Assembly: GCA_047639575.1 (NCBI GenBank)
Contig: JBLIOB010000069.1
Span: 1-17,262 of the forward strand
Length of the DNA: 17,262 nucleotides
Direction: 5' to 3'
DNA from: JBLIOB01 sp047639575
Lineage (GTDB): Bacteria > Bacteroidota > Bacteroidia > Flavobacteriales_D > Parvicellaceae
This document shows, piece after piece, positions 8,927 through 15,365 of the stretch. A program made the position numbers and the translations under genes. Position 1 is the stretch's first letter; every line of letters starts with the position of its first letter. The notes under the pieces are model-generated. The model did not search any database and was not told where the DNA came from. It was given only the letters and a program-made list of their open reading frames with translations.

Positions 8927-9805
8927 ATGAGCGTTTTAGTAAATAAAGATTCTAAAGTAATAGTTCAAGGGTTCACAGGTGGTGAAGGAACATTTCATGC
9001 TGGTCAAATGATTGAGTATGGAACGAACGTAGTGGGAGGGGTAACCCCAGGTAAAGGAGGACAATCGCATTTAGATCGGCCAGTTTTCAATACAGTTGAA
9101 GATGCTGTTAAGCAAACCGGTGCTGATGTATCTATTCTTTTTGTACCACCTGCATTTGCAGCAGATGCAATAATGGAAGCGGCTGAAGGAGGTATCAAAG
9201 TAATCGTTTGTATTACAGAAGGAATTCCTGTGAATGATATGGTTAAGGTGAAAGAATACCTTACAGATAAAGATACCACATTGATTGGGCCAAATTGTCC
9301 AGGAGTAATGACTGCTGGGGAAGCTAAAGTTGGTATTATGCCAGGGTTTATCTTTAAGCCAGGAAGAATTGGAATTGTTTCTAAATCAGGAACACTAACT
9401 TATGAAGCTGTTGACCAGATCACTAAAGCTGGATTAGGTCAGTCTACTGCTATCGGAATTGGTGGAGATCCAATTATTGGTACCACTACAAAAGATGCAG
9501 TTAAATTATTAATGGAAGATCCTGATACTGACGGAATTATTATGATCGGTGAAATTGGTGGAAACCTTGAAGCTAAGGCCGGAGCTTGGATTAAAGAAAA
9601 CGGCACGAAGCCTGTAGTTGCCTTTATTGCAGGTGAAACAGCCCCAGTTGGCAGAACGATGGGACATGCAGGAGCAATCGTTGGCGGAGAAGAAGATACT
9701 GCGCAAGCGAAGAAAAGAATTTTAAGAGAATGCGGTGTTCATGTTGTTGATTCACCTGCAGAATTAGGCCTTAAGATGGCGGAATTAATCGGAGTTCCTG
9801 CTTAA
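8927..9805 (+). CDS. sucD: Succinyl-CoA synthetase (ADP/GDP-forming) subunit alpha
   Basis: TCA-cycle enzyme subunit that, with SucC, converts succinyl-CoA to succinate with substrate-level phosphorylation. It is 292 residues, the usual family length. N-terminal MSVLVNKDSKVIVQGFTG is the CoA-binding Rossmann start (GFTG at 15-18); GPNCPG at 121-126; SKSGTLTYEA in the ligase half; the phosphorylated histidine is H247 in GRTMGHAGAIVGG, matching E. coli His246. The frame is open to a TTG at 8885, but ATG 8927 is chosen because it gives the conserved N-terminus and follows AAGGAAA, a usable ribosome-binding site. sucC is not adjacent, as is common in Bacteroidota. A weak -7-like box TACTTTAG lies at 8894-8901, without a well-spaced -33 element. 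Confidence 0.97.
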   Translation: MSVLVNKDSKVIVQGFTGGEGTFHAGQMIEYGTNVVGGVTPGKGGQSHLDRPVFNTVEDAVKQTGADVSILFVPPAFAADAIMEAAEGGIKVIVCITEGIPVNDMVKVKEYLTDKDTTLIGPNCPGVMTAGEAKVGIMPGFIFKPGRIGIVSKSGTLTYEAVDQITKAGLGQSTAIGIGGDPIIGTTTKDAVKLLMEDPDTDGIIMIGEIGGNLEAKAGAWIKENGTKPVVAFIAGETAPVGRTMGHAGAIVGGEEDTAQAKKRILRECGVHVVDSPAELGLKMAELIGVPA

Positions 9806-9823
9806 ACACATTTAATTTAATTG

Positions 9824-9863
9824 GCCTTCTTCATCTCTTTTCAGGGACGTGGGAGGCTTTTTT
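9824..9863 (+). terminator. Possible intrinsic terminator after sucD
   Basis: GCCTTC (9824-9829) can pair with GGAGGC (9852-9857, one G-T wobble), followed directly by six T residues at 9858-9863. The loop of 22 nt is long and the stem is only 6 bp, so it is weak. The T run is 13 nt before the pepD start codon, and I see no clear promoter between them, so read-through into pepD is also plausible. Confidence 0.35.
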
Positions 9864-9876
9864 GTCTATACACGTT

Positions 9877-11322
9877 ATGAGTGAAGTTAGAAACTTAGAG
9901 CCATCAGAAATTTGGAATCATTTTGAAGATTTAAATGCGGTGCCTCGGCCTTCAAAAAAAGAAGAACGAGTAATTGCTTTCATTGTTGATTTTGGTGAGC
10001 GATTAGGATTGAGCACGTATACTGACCCAGTTGGTAACGTAATCATCAAAAAGCCAGCCACTTTGGGTATGGAGGATCGTAAAACGGTTGTGATGCAAGC
10101 CCACCTAGATATGGTTCATCAAAAAAATTCAGACACCGATTTTGACTTTAATAAAGAGGGAATCAAGTCACTAATAGATGAAGATTGGGTGAAAGCGGAT
10201 GGCACTACATTAGGTGCTGATAATGGAATGGGAGTGGCAGCAATTATGGCTGTGTTGTCTTCGAAAGAAATGACTCACCCAGCAATTGAAGCTCTTTTTA
10301 CAATTGATGAGGAAACTGGAATGACTGGTGCTTTTGAATTAGAAACAGGAGTATTAGAAGGCAAAATTTTATTAAACCTTGACACAGAAGATGACGATGA
10401 GTTTTCGATTGGATGTGCCGGAGGAATTGACACCAATACATATTACGAATATCAGCAAACTGCTCCAGCTGAGAATTCAACAGGTTACGAAATTTCCATA
10501 ACAGGATTAAAAGGTGGACATTCTGGAATGGATATTCATCTTGGAAAAGGAAATGCTAACATCTTAATGAATAGATTGTTGCTAGATACTGACCAATATG
10601 GATTAAGAGTTTCAGAAATAGATGGAGGTAGCTTAAGAAATGCTATTCCACGAGAATCTTTTGCAACCATTGTCATAATTGGAGAAACATATTTAGATGC
10701 TTTTAAGAACAGGGTAAGATTGATTAAATCTGAGTTTAGTATTACAGAACCTTCATTAGACATTGCTTTAAAACAATGTGAAATGCCAGGGCAAGTCATG
10801 ACCTTAAATGATCAGGTTAAAATGACGCATGCAATTAATTGCTTGAGTAATGGAGTTTATAGAATGAGTCCAGCTATGCCTGATTTAGTGGAAACGTCTT
10901 CATCTTTAGCGCGAGTAATTGTTCAAGGAGGAGAGTTTAAGACTCAAAGTTTGCAAAGAAGTTCTGTTGAGTCTTCAAAAATGGACATTGCACATAAAAT
11001 AGGTTCTGCTTTTGAATTGATGGGGTGCGAAGTTGAGCATTCAGGATCTTATCCTGGTTGGGCTCCGAATCCAAATAGCGAAATATTGACCTTAATGGTA
11101 GATAAATATTCAAGTTTGTTTAATGAAAAACCTCGTGTACAAGCTTGCCATGCTGGACTTGAATGTGGGATTCTAGGAGAGAAATACCCAAATTGGGATA
11201 TGATTTCTTTTGGACCTACAATAAGGAATCCACATTCTCCGGATGAAAAAGTGAATATAAAGTCTGTCCAAAAGTTTTGGGGATTTTTAAAAGATGTACT
11301 AAAGGATATACCAACGGACTAA
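9877..11322 (+). CDS. pepD: Aminoacyl-histidine dipeptidase (peptidase family M20C)
   Basis: Cytosolic metallopeptidase that cleaves a broad range of dipeptides, including Xaa-His. It is 481 residues, as expected for PepD. Metal ligands and catalytic residues are recognisable: H76 and D78 in MQAHLDMVHQ, bridging D115 in TLGADNGMG, E145/E146 in TIDEETGMTGA, D169 in LLNLDTEDDD, and C-terminal H453 in RNPHSPDEKV. The lid/dimerisation part contains GGHSGMDIHLGKGNAN. The frame opens with a TTG at 9862, but that codon lies in the T run of the putative terminator; ATG 9877 gives the typical start SEVRNLEPSEIW and the conserved NAVPRPSKKEE. The bestrophin-family gene begins immediately after its stop codon, so the two are probably one operon. 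Confidence 0.95.
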   Translation: MSEVRNLEPSEIWNHFEDLNAVPRPSKKEERVIAFIVDFGERLGLSTYTDPVGNVIIKKPATLGMEDRKTVVMQAHLDMVHQKNSDTDFDFNKEGIKSLIDEDWVKADGTTLGADNGMGVAAIMAVLSSKEMTHPAIEALFTIDEETGMTGAFELETGVLEGKILLNLDTEDDDEFSIGCAGGIDTNTYYEYQQTAPAENSTGYEISITGLKGGHSGMDIHLGKGNANILMNRLLLDTDQYGLRVSEIDGGSLRNAIPRESFATIVIIGETYLDAFKNRVRLIKSEFSITEPSLDIALKQCEMPGQVMTLNDQVKMTHAINCLSNGVYRMSPAMPDLVETSSSLARVIVQGGEFKTQSLQRSSVESSKMDIAHKIGSAFELMGCEVEHSGSYPGWAPNPNSEILTLMVDKYSSLFNEKPRVQACHAGLECGILGEKYPNWDMISFGPTIRNPHSPDEKVNIKSVQKFWGFLKDVLKDIPTD

Positions 11323-12273
11323 ATGATAATTAGATTTTCGAAAAACCCATTTTGGCAAGCCTGGGGAATTTTTAGATCCAACTGGCTAAGCATATGTATA
11401 TTTATTGCGCTAAGCAGCGCTGTTGCTGTTATGTGTGAGGTTTATGATTATCATCTTTTAGAGTTAAGTGTAGTACCTGTTTCTATTCTTGGTGGAGCGT
11501 TAGCAATCTTTTTAGGGTTTAGGAATAATTCGGCTTACGACATGTGGTGGGAAGCAAGAAAAGTTTGGGGCGGTGTGGTAAACATTAGTCGAACTTTTGC
11601 AATGGAATCAGGCAGTTTTGTAACTGAAGTATTTGCTAAAGGAGATGTTTCAGATGAGGAAATTGCCAAAATACAGCGAGATCTTTCTTATCGACATCTA
11701 GCATGGATTAATGCCTTAAGAATTCAATTAAGAGGTCAAGACACTTGGGAAGATTTAAAGCCTTTCTTAAGCGAAGAGGAATATCAGCTGCTTGCTTCCG
11801 ACAGAAACCGTGCTACAATGCTGTTACACCGGCAAGGCATTGCACTAAAAAAAGCTCATGAAAAAGGCTTTTTAGATGATTTTAGGCACATGCAAATGGA
11901 AAATCGAATTAAGGAAATGTACGACCTTCAAGGTAAAGCGGAGCGTATTAAAAAAACCATTTTCCCTTACTACTATTCTTATTTCACGACTATATTTTTA
12001 TGGCTTTTCGTAATTCTGTTACCTTTTTCTTTGGTTCATGATATTCATTGGGCTGTAATTCCTATTACCACGATGATTTCTTTTGTTTTTATGATGCTAA
12101 ATAAAGCTGGAACTATTACTGAAGATCCCTTTGAAGGTAGAGCAGCAGATATTCCGCTGTCTTCTTTATGTAGAACCATAGAGATCGATGTTAGACAGCA
12201 GCTAGGTGAAACTGATTTGCCTGAGAAAATGCCGATTACTAAGCTTAAGTATGGTTTAATGTTTGAGTCTTAA
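11323..12273 (+). CDS. Bestrophin-family (UPF0187/YneE-like) membrane channel protein
   Basis: A 316-residue inner-membrane protein with four hydrophobic segments, near 20-38, 50-66, 216-238 and 241-260. The family signature is clear: VPVSILGGALAIFLGFRNN followed by AYDMWWEARKVWGGVVN-x-SR (52-90), and the C-terminal TITEDPFEGRAADIPLSSL (264-282) before a helix IEIDVRQQLGE. Known for the family: bacterial homologues of bestrophins form pentameric ion channels; eukaryotic members conduct chloride, while a Klebsiella homologue was reported to be cation-selective. Substrate here cannot be told. Its ATG follows the pepD TAA with no gap (TAAATG), which suggests translational coupling. The gene ends 11 nt from the convergent regulator gene. 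Confidence 0.92.
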   Translation: MIIRFSKNPFWQAWGIFRSNWLSICIFIALSSAVAVMCEVYDYHLLELSVVPVSILGGALAIFLGFRNNSAYDMWWEARKVWGGVVNISRTFAMESGSFVTEVFAKGDVSDEEIAKIQRDLSYRHLAWINALRIQLRGQDTWEDLKPFLSEEEYQLLASDRNRATMLLHRQGIALKKAHEKGFLDDFRHMQMENRIKEMYDLQGKAERIKKTIFPYYYSYFTTIFLWLFVILLPFSLVHDIHWAVIPITTMISFVFMMLNKAGTITEDPFEGRAADIPLSSLCRTIEIDVRQQLGETDLPEKMPITKLKYGLMFES

Positions 12274-12284
12274 TTAACTATGAC

Positions 12285-13274
12285 TTAAACAACTACTGCC
12301 GCTCGATTGTAGCGAAGCTTGTAATCGTTTGGACTTAATCCTGTTACTCTTCTAAAAAGTTCTCTGAAGGATTTAGCATCATTGTAACCAACGGAATACA
12401 TAACATCGTTAATTCCAATGTTTTCAGTTTCCAATTGACGTTTAGCTGCTTCAACCTTAACTTTCTGGATATATTCCAAGGGCGTATTACTGGTTGCAGA
12501 TTTAAATCTTCGGATAAAGTTTCTTTTGCTCACTGCTACCATATTTGCCAGCTCATCTACTGATATTTTATCTTGGAAATTAGATTCAATATATAACTGT
12601 GTTTTCAAGATGTCGTGATCCTCATGTTGTTTCTGTCCAAAGAACATGGCAAACTGATTTTGATTGTCTCTGCTGTATTCTATTTGGAATTGTTTAGCTA
12701 ATAGAATGGCTATTTCCTTTCCGTTAAATTTCTCAACTAGATGAATTAATAAATTCAGAAATGAATAAGCGCCTCCAGAAGAATAGAATCCATCTGTATC
12801 GACTATCACGTTAGAATCTACCAAGTTAACTTCAGGAAACATCGTACGAAATGAATCTGCCACAGCCCAGTGCGTTGCGCATTGTTTACCGTTAATCAAT
12901 CCGGTGCTAGCTAGAAAGAAAGCTCCCACACAAAGACTAGCTATTTCCGTACCCTTCAATAAATGTTGATCTCTAATCCATTTAATGGCTTCCTTATTAT
13001 CCAGTAACATTTCTGGTAAGCATTCAGGCTGGCAAGCTGGTATCACTATTAAATCCGTGTTCTCAATCTGATCAAAAGTTTTTTCGCAATTAACCGAGAA
13101 TATATCATCATACTGCGAATTGACTAACTCTGTGCCCACTACTTCAACCTGATAAAAAGGCTGTAAACCCTTCTGAACTAAAATTGAATTTACTCGGTTA
13201 AATACTTTGTATGGTCCAACTACGCTAGATAGAATATTAATTCCTTTCGGTACAAAAATAGTTATGTGCTTCAT
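12285..13274 (-). CDS. GlxA-family transcriptional regulator (DJ-1/PfpI domain plus AraC-type HTH)
   Basis: A 329-residue DNA-binding regulator. Residues 1-195 form a DJ-1/PfpI (class I glutamine amidotransferase-like) sensory domain, with the nucleophile-elbow cysteine C115 in ASLCVGAFFLASTGL and the conserved CATHW (H135) after it. Residues 220-322 are a two-helix-turn-helix AraC domain: ISVDELANMVAVSKRNFIRRF, then the second HTH INDVMYSVGYNDAKSFRELF ending in the signature GLSPNDYKLRY. Proteins of this build are usually activators of a neighbouring operon, and the cysteine may be a sensing rather than catalytic residue. It is transcribed divergently from the YCII/DinB cluster, and the shared upstream region contains repeat elements suited to an AraC-type protein, so it probably controls that cluster and itself (inference). 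Confidence 0.93.
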   Translation of the reverse strand: MKHITIFVPKGINILSSVVGPYKVFNRVNSILVQKGLQPFYQVEVVGTELVNSQYDDIFSVNCEKTFDQIENTDLIVIPACQPECLPEMLLDNKEAIKWIRDQHLLKGTEIASLCVGAFFLASTGLINGKQCATHWAVADSFRTMFPEVNLVDSNVIVDTDGFYSSGGAYSFLNLLIHLVEKFNGKEIAILLAKQFQIEYSRDNQNQFAMFFGQKQHEDHDILKTQLYIESNFQDKISVDELANMVAVSKRNFIRRFKSATSNTPLEYIQKVKVEAAKRQLETENIGINDVMYSVGYNDAKSFRELFRRVTGLSPNDYKLRYNRAAVVV

Positions 13275-13291
13275 GATTGAATTTTATAATT

Positions 13292-13299
13292 CAAAGGTA
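13292..13299 (-). promoter_or_regulatory. -7 promoter box of the GlxA-type regulator gene
   Basis: On the minus strand this reads TACCTTTG, an exact match to the Bacteroidota -7 consensus TAnnTTTG. The expected transcription start is near 13286, leaving a leader of about 12 nt before the ATG at 13274. No clear TTG lies at -33, which would fit a promoter that needs an activator. The nearest TTGTCA repeat begins 11 bases from this box. Confidence 0.5.
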
Positions 13300-13309
13300 G
13301 ATAAACCGT

Positions 13310-13389
13310 TTGTCATTATTACCCCCTTAAGTTGTCATTATACCCAATGTGTTGTCACGTTTTGCCGTTGTATGTTTGCCTTGTGACAA
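13310..13389. promoter_or_regulatory. Candidate operator: three direct TTGTCA repeats plus one inverted copy
   Basis: TTGTCA occurs on the + strand at 13310-13315, 13332-13337 and 13352-13357, spaced 22 and 20 bp, that is about two helical turns. The first two are part of longer near-identical copies, TTGTCATTATTACCC and TTGTCATTATACCC. The third extends to TTGTCAC, and its exact reverse complement GTGACAA lies at 13383-13389, at the expected start point of the YCII transcript. The third copy overlaps the -33 position of that promoter. Direct repeats about 21 bp apart on one face of the helix are the typical binding pattern of AraC-type double-HTH proteins, and the gene for one lies 36 bp away. 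Binding by it is inferred. Confidence 0.6.
13352..13378 (+). promoter_or_regulatory. Promoter of the YCII/DinB cluster
   Basis: TATGTTTG at 13371-13378 matches TAnnTTTG exactly, with TTG at 13352-13354 (16-nt spacing, slightly short) as the -33 element. The start point would be near 13384-13386, giving a leader of about 40 nt to ATG 13424. The -33 element lies inside the third TTGTCA repeat. Confidence 0.6.
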
Positions 13390-13423
13390 TGAAACGATAT
13401 TATTACTAACAAAAATTTAAAAG

Positions 13424-13762
13424 ATGAAAGATTACTTATTATTATTTAGAGGCGGAGATGCAAGAATGGCTGAATCGTCAGAAGAAGGAAAGAACGCGCA
13501 TATGGCAGCATGGGGTGAGTATATGGGTGGATTACAGGGAAGTGGAAACTTAGCTGGCGGACTTCCGCTTTCTGGAGAAGGAACAATGTTAACCAACAAT
13601 GGAACAAGTGATTCATTAGCCAAAACTGAAGCAGGTGAAGTGGTAGGCGGATATTTATTAATCAAAGCTAACGATATGGCACATGCGGTTGAATTGTCTA
13701 AGCCTTGTCCTGTATTCGAATATGACGGAAACGTAGAGATCCGTGAGGCTCTGCCAATGTAG
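13424..13762 (+). CDS. YCII-related domain protein (DGPF family)
   Basis: A 112-residue single-domain protein. It starts with the family pattern YLLLFRGGD, has AAWGEYMGGLQGSGNLAGGLPL (28-49) and ends with VVGGYLLIKANDMAHAVELSKPCPVFEYDGNVEIREA. Known for the family: a dimeric alpha-beta barrel (ferredoxin-like) fold, often encoded beside sigma factors, DinB-like or SRPBCC-domain proteins; the biochemical activity of most members is not known. It is the first gene of the cluster behind a consensus promoter and divergent from the GlxA-type regulator. Confidence 0.9.
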   Translation: MKDYLLLFRGGDARMAESSEEGKNAHMAAWGEYMGGLQGSGNLAGGLPLSGEGTMLTNNGTSDSLAKTEAGEVVGGYLLIKANDMAHAVELSKPCPVFEYDGNVEIREALPM

Positions 13763-13787
13763 TCTTAGTCAATACCAAATAAAATTA

Positions 13788-13814
13788 AAGGGTCGCAACC
13801 ATTGCACGGCCCTT
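13788..13814 (+). terminator. Intergenic hairpin between the YCII and DinB genes
   Basis: AAGGGTCG (13788-13795) pairs with CGGCCCTT (13807-13814) over 8 bp with one G-T wobble, around an 11-nt loop. No run of T follows (CTATATT), so it is more likely a partial terminator, attenuator or mRNA-stability element within an operon than a full stop. It lies 20 nt before the DinB start codon. Confidence 0.4.
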
Positions 13815-13834
13815 CTATATTAAAAAAGAAAATC

Positions 13835-14323
13835 ATGAGCATTATTAAAGCACAATTTGATCTACATACTTCCTTGTTTAACAATTGCATGGAAGGTATT
13901 TCTCAAGATCAAGCTTGGGAGCAAACTAACGACAATCACAATCCTTTTATATGGCTGGCTGGCCATCTAGTTGGAACTAGAATGGGTATGTCACAATTCG
14001 GTGGCTTCGAGCCAGATACTTCATTCGATGGATTTTTTGGACATGATCAAAAACTAGACAAGAGCAAAACATATCCGACTTTAGCTAAAATTAAAGCAGC
14101 TTGGAATGAAATTTCTCCAAAAATAAGCGCTGGTTTAGCAAATTTGCCTGCTGAAGCTTGGGGTGGATTACCTCCTTCTAAAGTGCCTATTTCGGATGAT
14201 ACAATGGAAGGCTTTATGGCCTTTATTATGCATCACGAAGCCTATCATTTAGGTCAGATGGGTATTTTAAGAAAACAAGTCGGATTAGAGGCCATGTCTT
14301 ATAAAATAAAGGAAACAGCGTAG
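13835..14323 (+). CDS. DinB-like (DinB_2) four-helix-bundle protein
   Basis: A 162-residue protein of the DinB/YfiT-like putative metal-dependent fold. The expected histidine triad is present: H44 in IWLAGHLVGTR, and H134 with H138 in IMHHEAYHLGQMG. An upstream TTG at 13802 is in frame but sits in the loop of the intergenic hairpin; ATG 13835 is preferred and gives a normal N-terminus with an early helix. Known for the fold: members bind Zn or Ni through three histidines, and some act as thiol-dependent transferases or hydrolases. Substrate unknown. It follows the YCII gene by 72 nt in the same direction and precedes the SRPBCC pseudogene by 39 nt, so the three were probably one transcription unit. 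Confidence 0.88.
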   Translation: MSIIKAQFDLHTSLFNNCMEGISQDQAWEQTNDNHNPFIWLAGHLVGTRMGMSQFGGFEPDTSFDGFFGHDQKLDKSKTYPTLAKIKAAWNEISPKISAGLANLPAEAWGGLPPSKVPISDDTMEGFMAFIMHHEAYHLGQMGILRKQVGLEAMSYKIKETA

Positions 14324-14362
14324 AGTAGTTAATTAGTCTATCCAATTAATAGAAAGTAAGTC

Positions 14363-14801
14363 ATGCAACGATATCTCATATATTCCACATTGATACACCA
14401 ATAGAACAAATTTTTAAAGCTATTTCTACTATTGAGGGAATTAAGAACTGGTGAAGTAGTAATACTTCGGGAAATGAAGATCACCTTGGAATTATTGAAA
14501 TCAAGTATGGTTCTGGAGCATTTATAAATGTTAAAGTAGACCAAATCAATCCAAACTCCTATTACCGTTGAGTATGTATAGAGGCGCACCCGAATGGTTG
14601 GATATAGTAATAGAGTTTAAGTTGTCCAAGGCAAACTATAAAATTAAAATTGAGTTTTACCGCAGTGGATGGACAAAACAGACAGAATTTTTAGCGAGTT
14701 GTAATTTTAGCTGGGCTCGTTATTTCATTTCCTTGAGAGATTATCTTGAAAAGGCAACAGGCGATCCTTACGTTCAGGTCAAAAATGGTATAGTTGCATA
14801 G
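14363..14801 (+). pseudogene. Decayed SRPBCC/AHSA1-type domain protein
   Basis: A broken START-like (SRPBCC, AHSA1) gene. Joined across frames it reads ATISHIFHIDTPIEQIF, EGIKNW[*]SSNT, GIIEIKYGSGAFINVKV, YYR[*]VCIE, then in the next frame GAPEWLDIVIEFKL, IEFYRSGW and NFSWARYFISLRDYLEKATG, following the whole family pattern. Lesions visible: the start reads ATGCAACG where ATGGCAACG is expected (one G lost); a TGA at 14452-14454 where the family has a second Trp (WW); a TGA at 14569-14571 where the family has Trp; and one G lost near 14583-14585, which shifts the frame. The expected W-x-GT motif has become WLDI. Family members bind small hydrophobic ligands or act in stress responses. It is third in line after the YCII and DinB genes. 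A translated remnant from ATG 14568 is possible but would lack half the fold. Confidence 0.82.
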
Positions 14802-15044
14802 CAGTTTCGAACATTCTATTCTTAAGTTATCAATGATTTCTGTCCTCCAATCAACACTATATTCTGGTCAAACTCTCGAAGAAGTAAAAATGAAAATACC
14901 TTTCTATCGGTTGTTTTGTTTTGTTCTCTGGGGGATTAGAGACTTGCTTATAGTTCTAGACGCTGCATTAAGTGACGCTGTATCTTATATTAAAGATTAC
15001 AATTTCTAGAAGAATGTTGATATCTGAAATGGATCGTAAAACAG
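14802..15044. other. Intergenic stretch without a recognisable gene
   Basis: About 240 bases between the SRPBCC pseudogene and the next promoter. An open frame of 71 codons (14794-15009, +) overlaps the pseudogene end, has no good start or ribosome-binding site and resembles no family I know. Other frames are interrupted by stops. Since the gene before it is decaying, this may be older remnant sequence. No repeats or RNA structure were seen. Confidence 0.5.
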
Positions 15045-15074
15045 TTGTGTGAGTTGAAAAAATCATTATTTTTG
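15045..15074 (+). promoter_or_regulatory. Consensus Bacteroidota promoter for the small secreted protein and adhesin
   Basis: TTG at 15045-15047, a 19-nt spacer, and TATTTTTG at 15067-15074 match the Bacteroidota primary promoter TTG-N(19-21)-TAnnTTTG. Transcription would start near 15080, leaving a leader of about 45 nt before ATG 15126. It is the best-matching promoter in the window, suggesting solid expression. Confidence 0.75.
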
Positions 15075-15125
15075 CGCCTTAAAATTACCCTTTAAATAAG
15101 TTAAAACTCAATATATTATTAAACT

Positions 15126-15365
15126 ATGAAAATTACTTTACTAACTATAGGGCTGGTTTGTTCGTGCATGTTTGTTAATGCACAACAGACGGTTAAAGCC
15201 CCAACTGAAAAAGTTGAAACCAAGTCTATTTTGAAAAACAAGACGACAACTTCTGAGAACACAGCTAAAACTACAGTCAAACAACAACCAACGACTAGAA
15301 AAGAAGCTATGCTATTAAATGAGCCAAAGAAAGTTAAGGCTGTAACTAAAAAAAACATTAAGTAA
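15126..15365 (+). CDS. Small secreted Lys/Thr-rich protein, unknown function
   Basis: A 79-residue protein that I do not recognise. Residues 1-19 are a clear signal peptide (MKI then a hydrophobic core, ending VNA before QQ), so about 60 residues are exported. The mature part is low in complexity, rich in Lys, Thr and Glu/Gln, nearly without aromatic residues, strongly basic and probably disordered. A consensus promoter lies 51-81 nt upstream. Its stop overlaps the start of the following adhesin gene by one base (TAATG), so the two are translationally coupled; it may assist export or cell-wall attachment of the adhesin (inference). An opposite-strand open frame over the same bases (15119-15358) is judged a shadow because the promoter, signal peptide and coupling all support the + strand. 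Confidence 0.7.
   Translation: MKITLLTIGLVCSCMFVNAQQTVKAPTEKVETKSILKNKTTTSENTAKTTVKQQPTTRKEAMLLNEPKKVKAVTKKNIK

Noticed and set aside
14452..14571. TGA read as Trp (alternative genetic code) in the SRPBCC gene
   Set aside because: The other genes use TGG for Trp and at least one ends at TGA (siaC), and this gene also has frameshifts, so decay explains it better.
14794..15009. Open frame of 71 codons after the pseudogene
   Set aside because: It overlaps the pseudogene end, lacks a credible start site and matches no family I recognise; treated as non-coding.
15119..15358. Minus-strand 79-codon frame coding a very hydrophobic peptide
   Set aside because: It mirrors the Lys/Thr-rich small protein on the + strand, which has a consensus promoter, a signal peptide and coupling to the adhesin gene.
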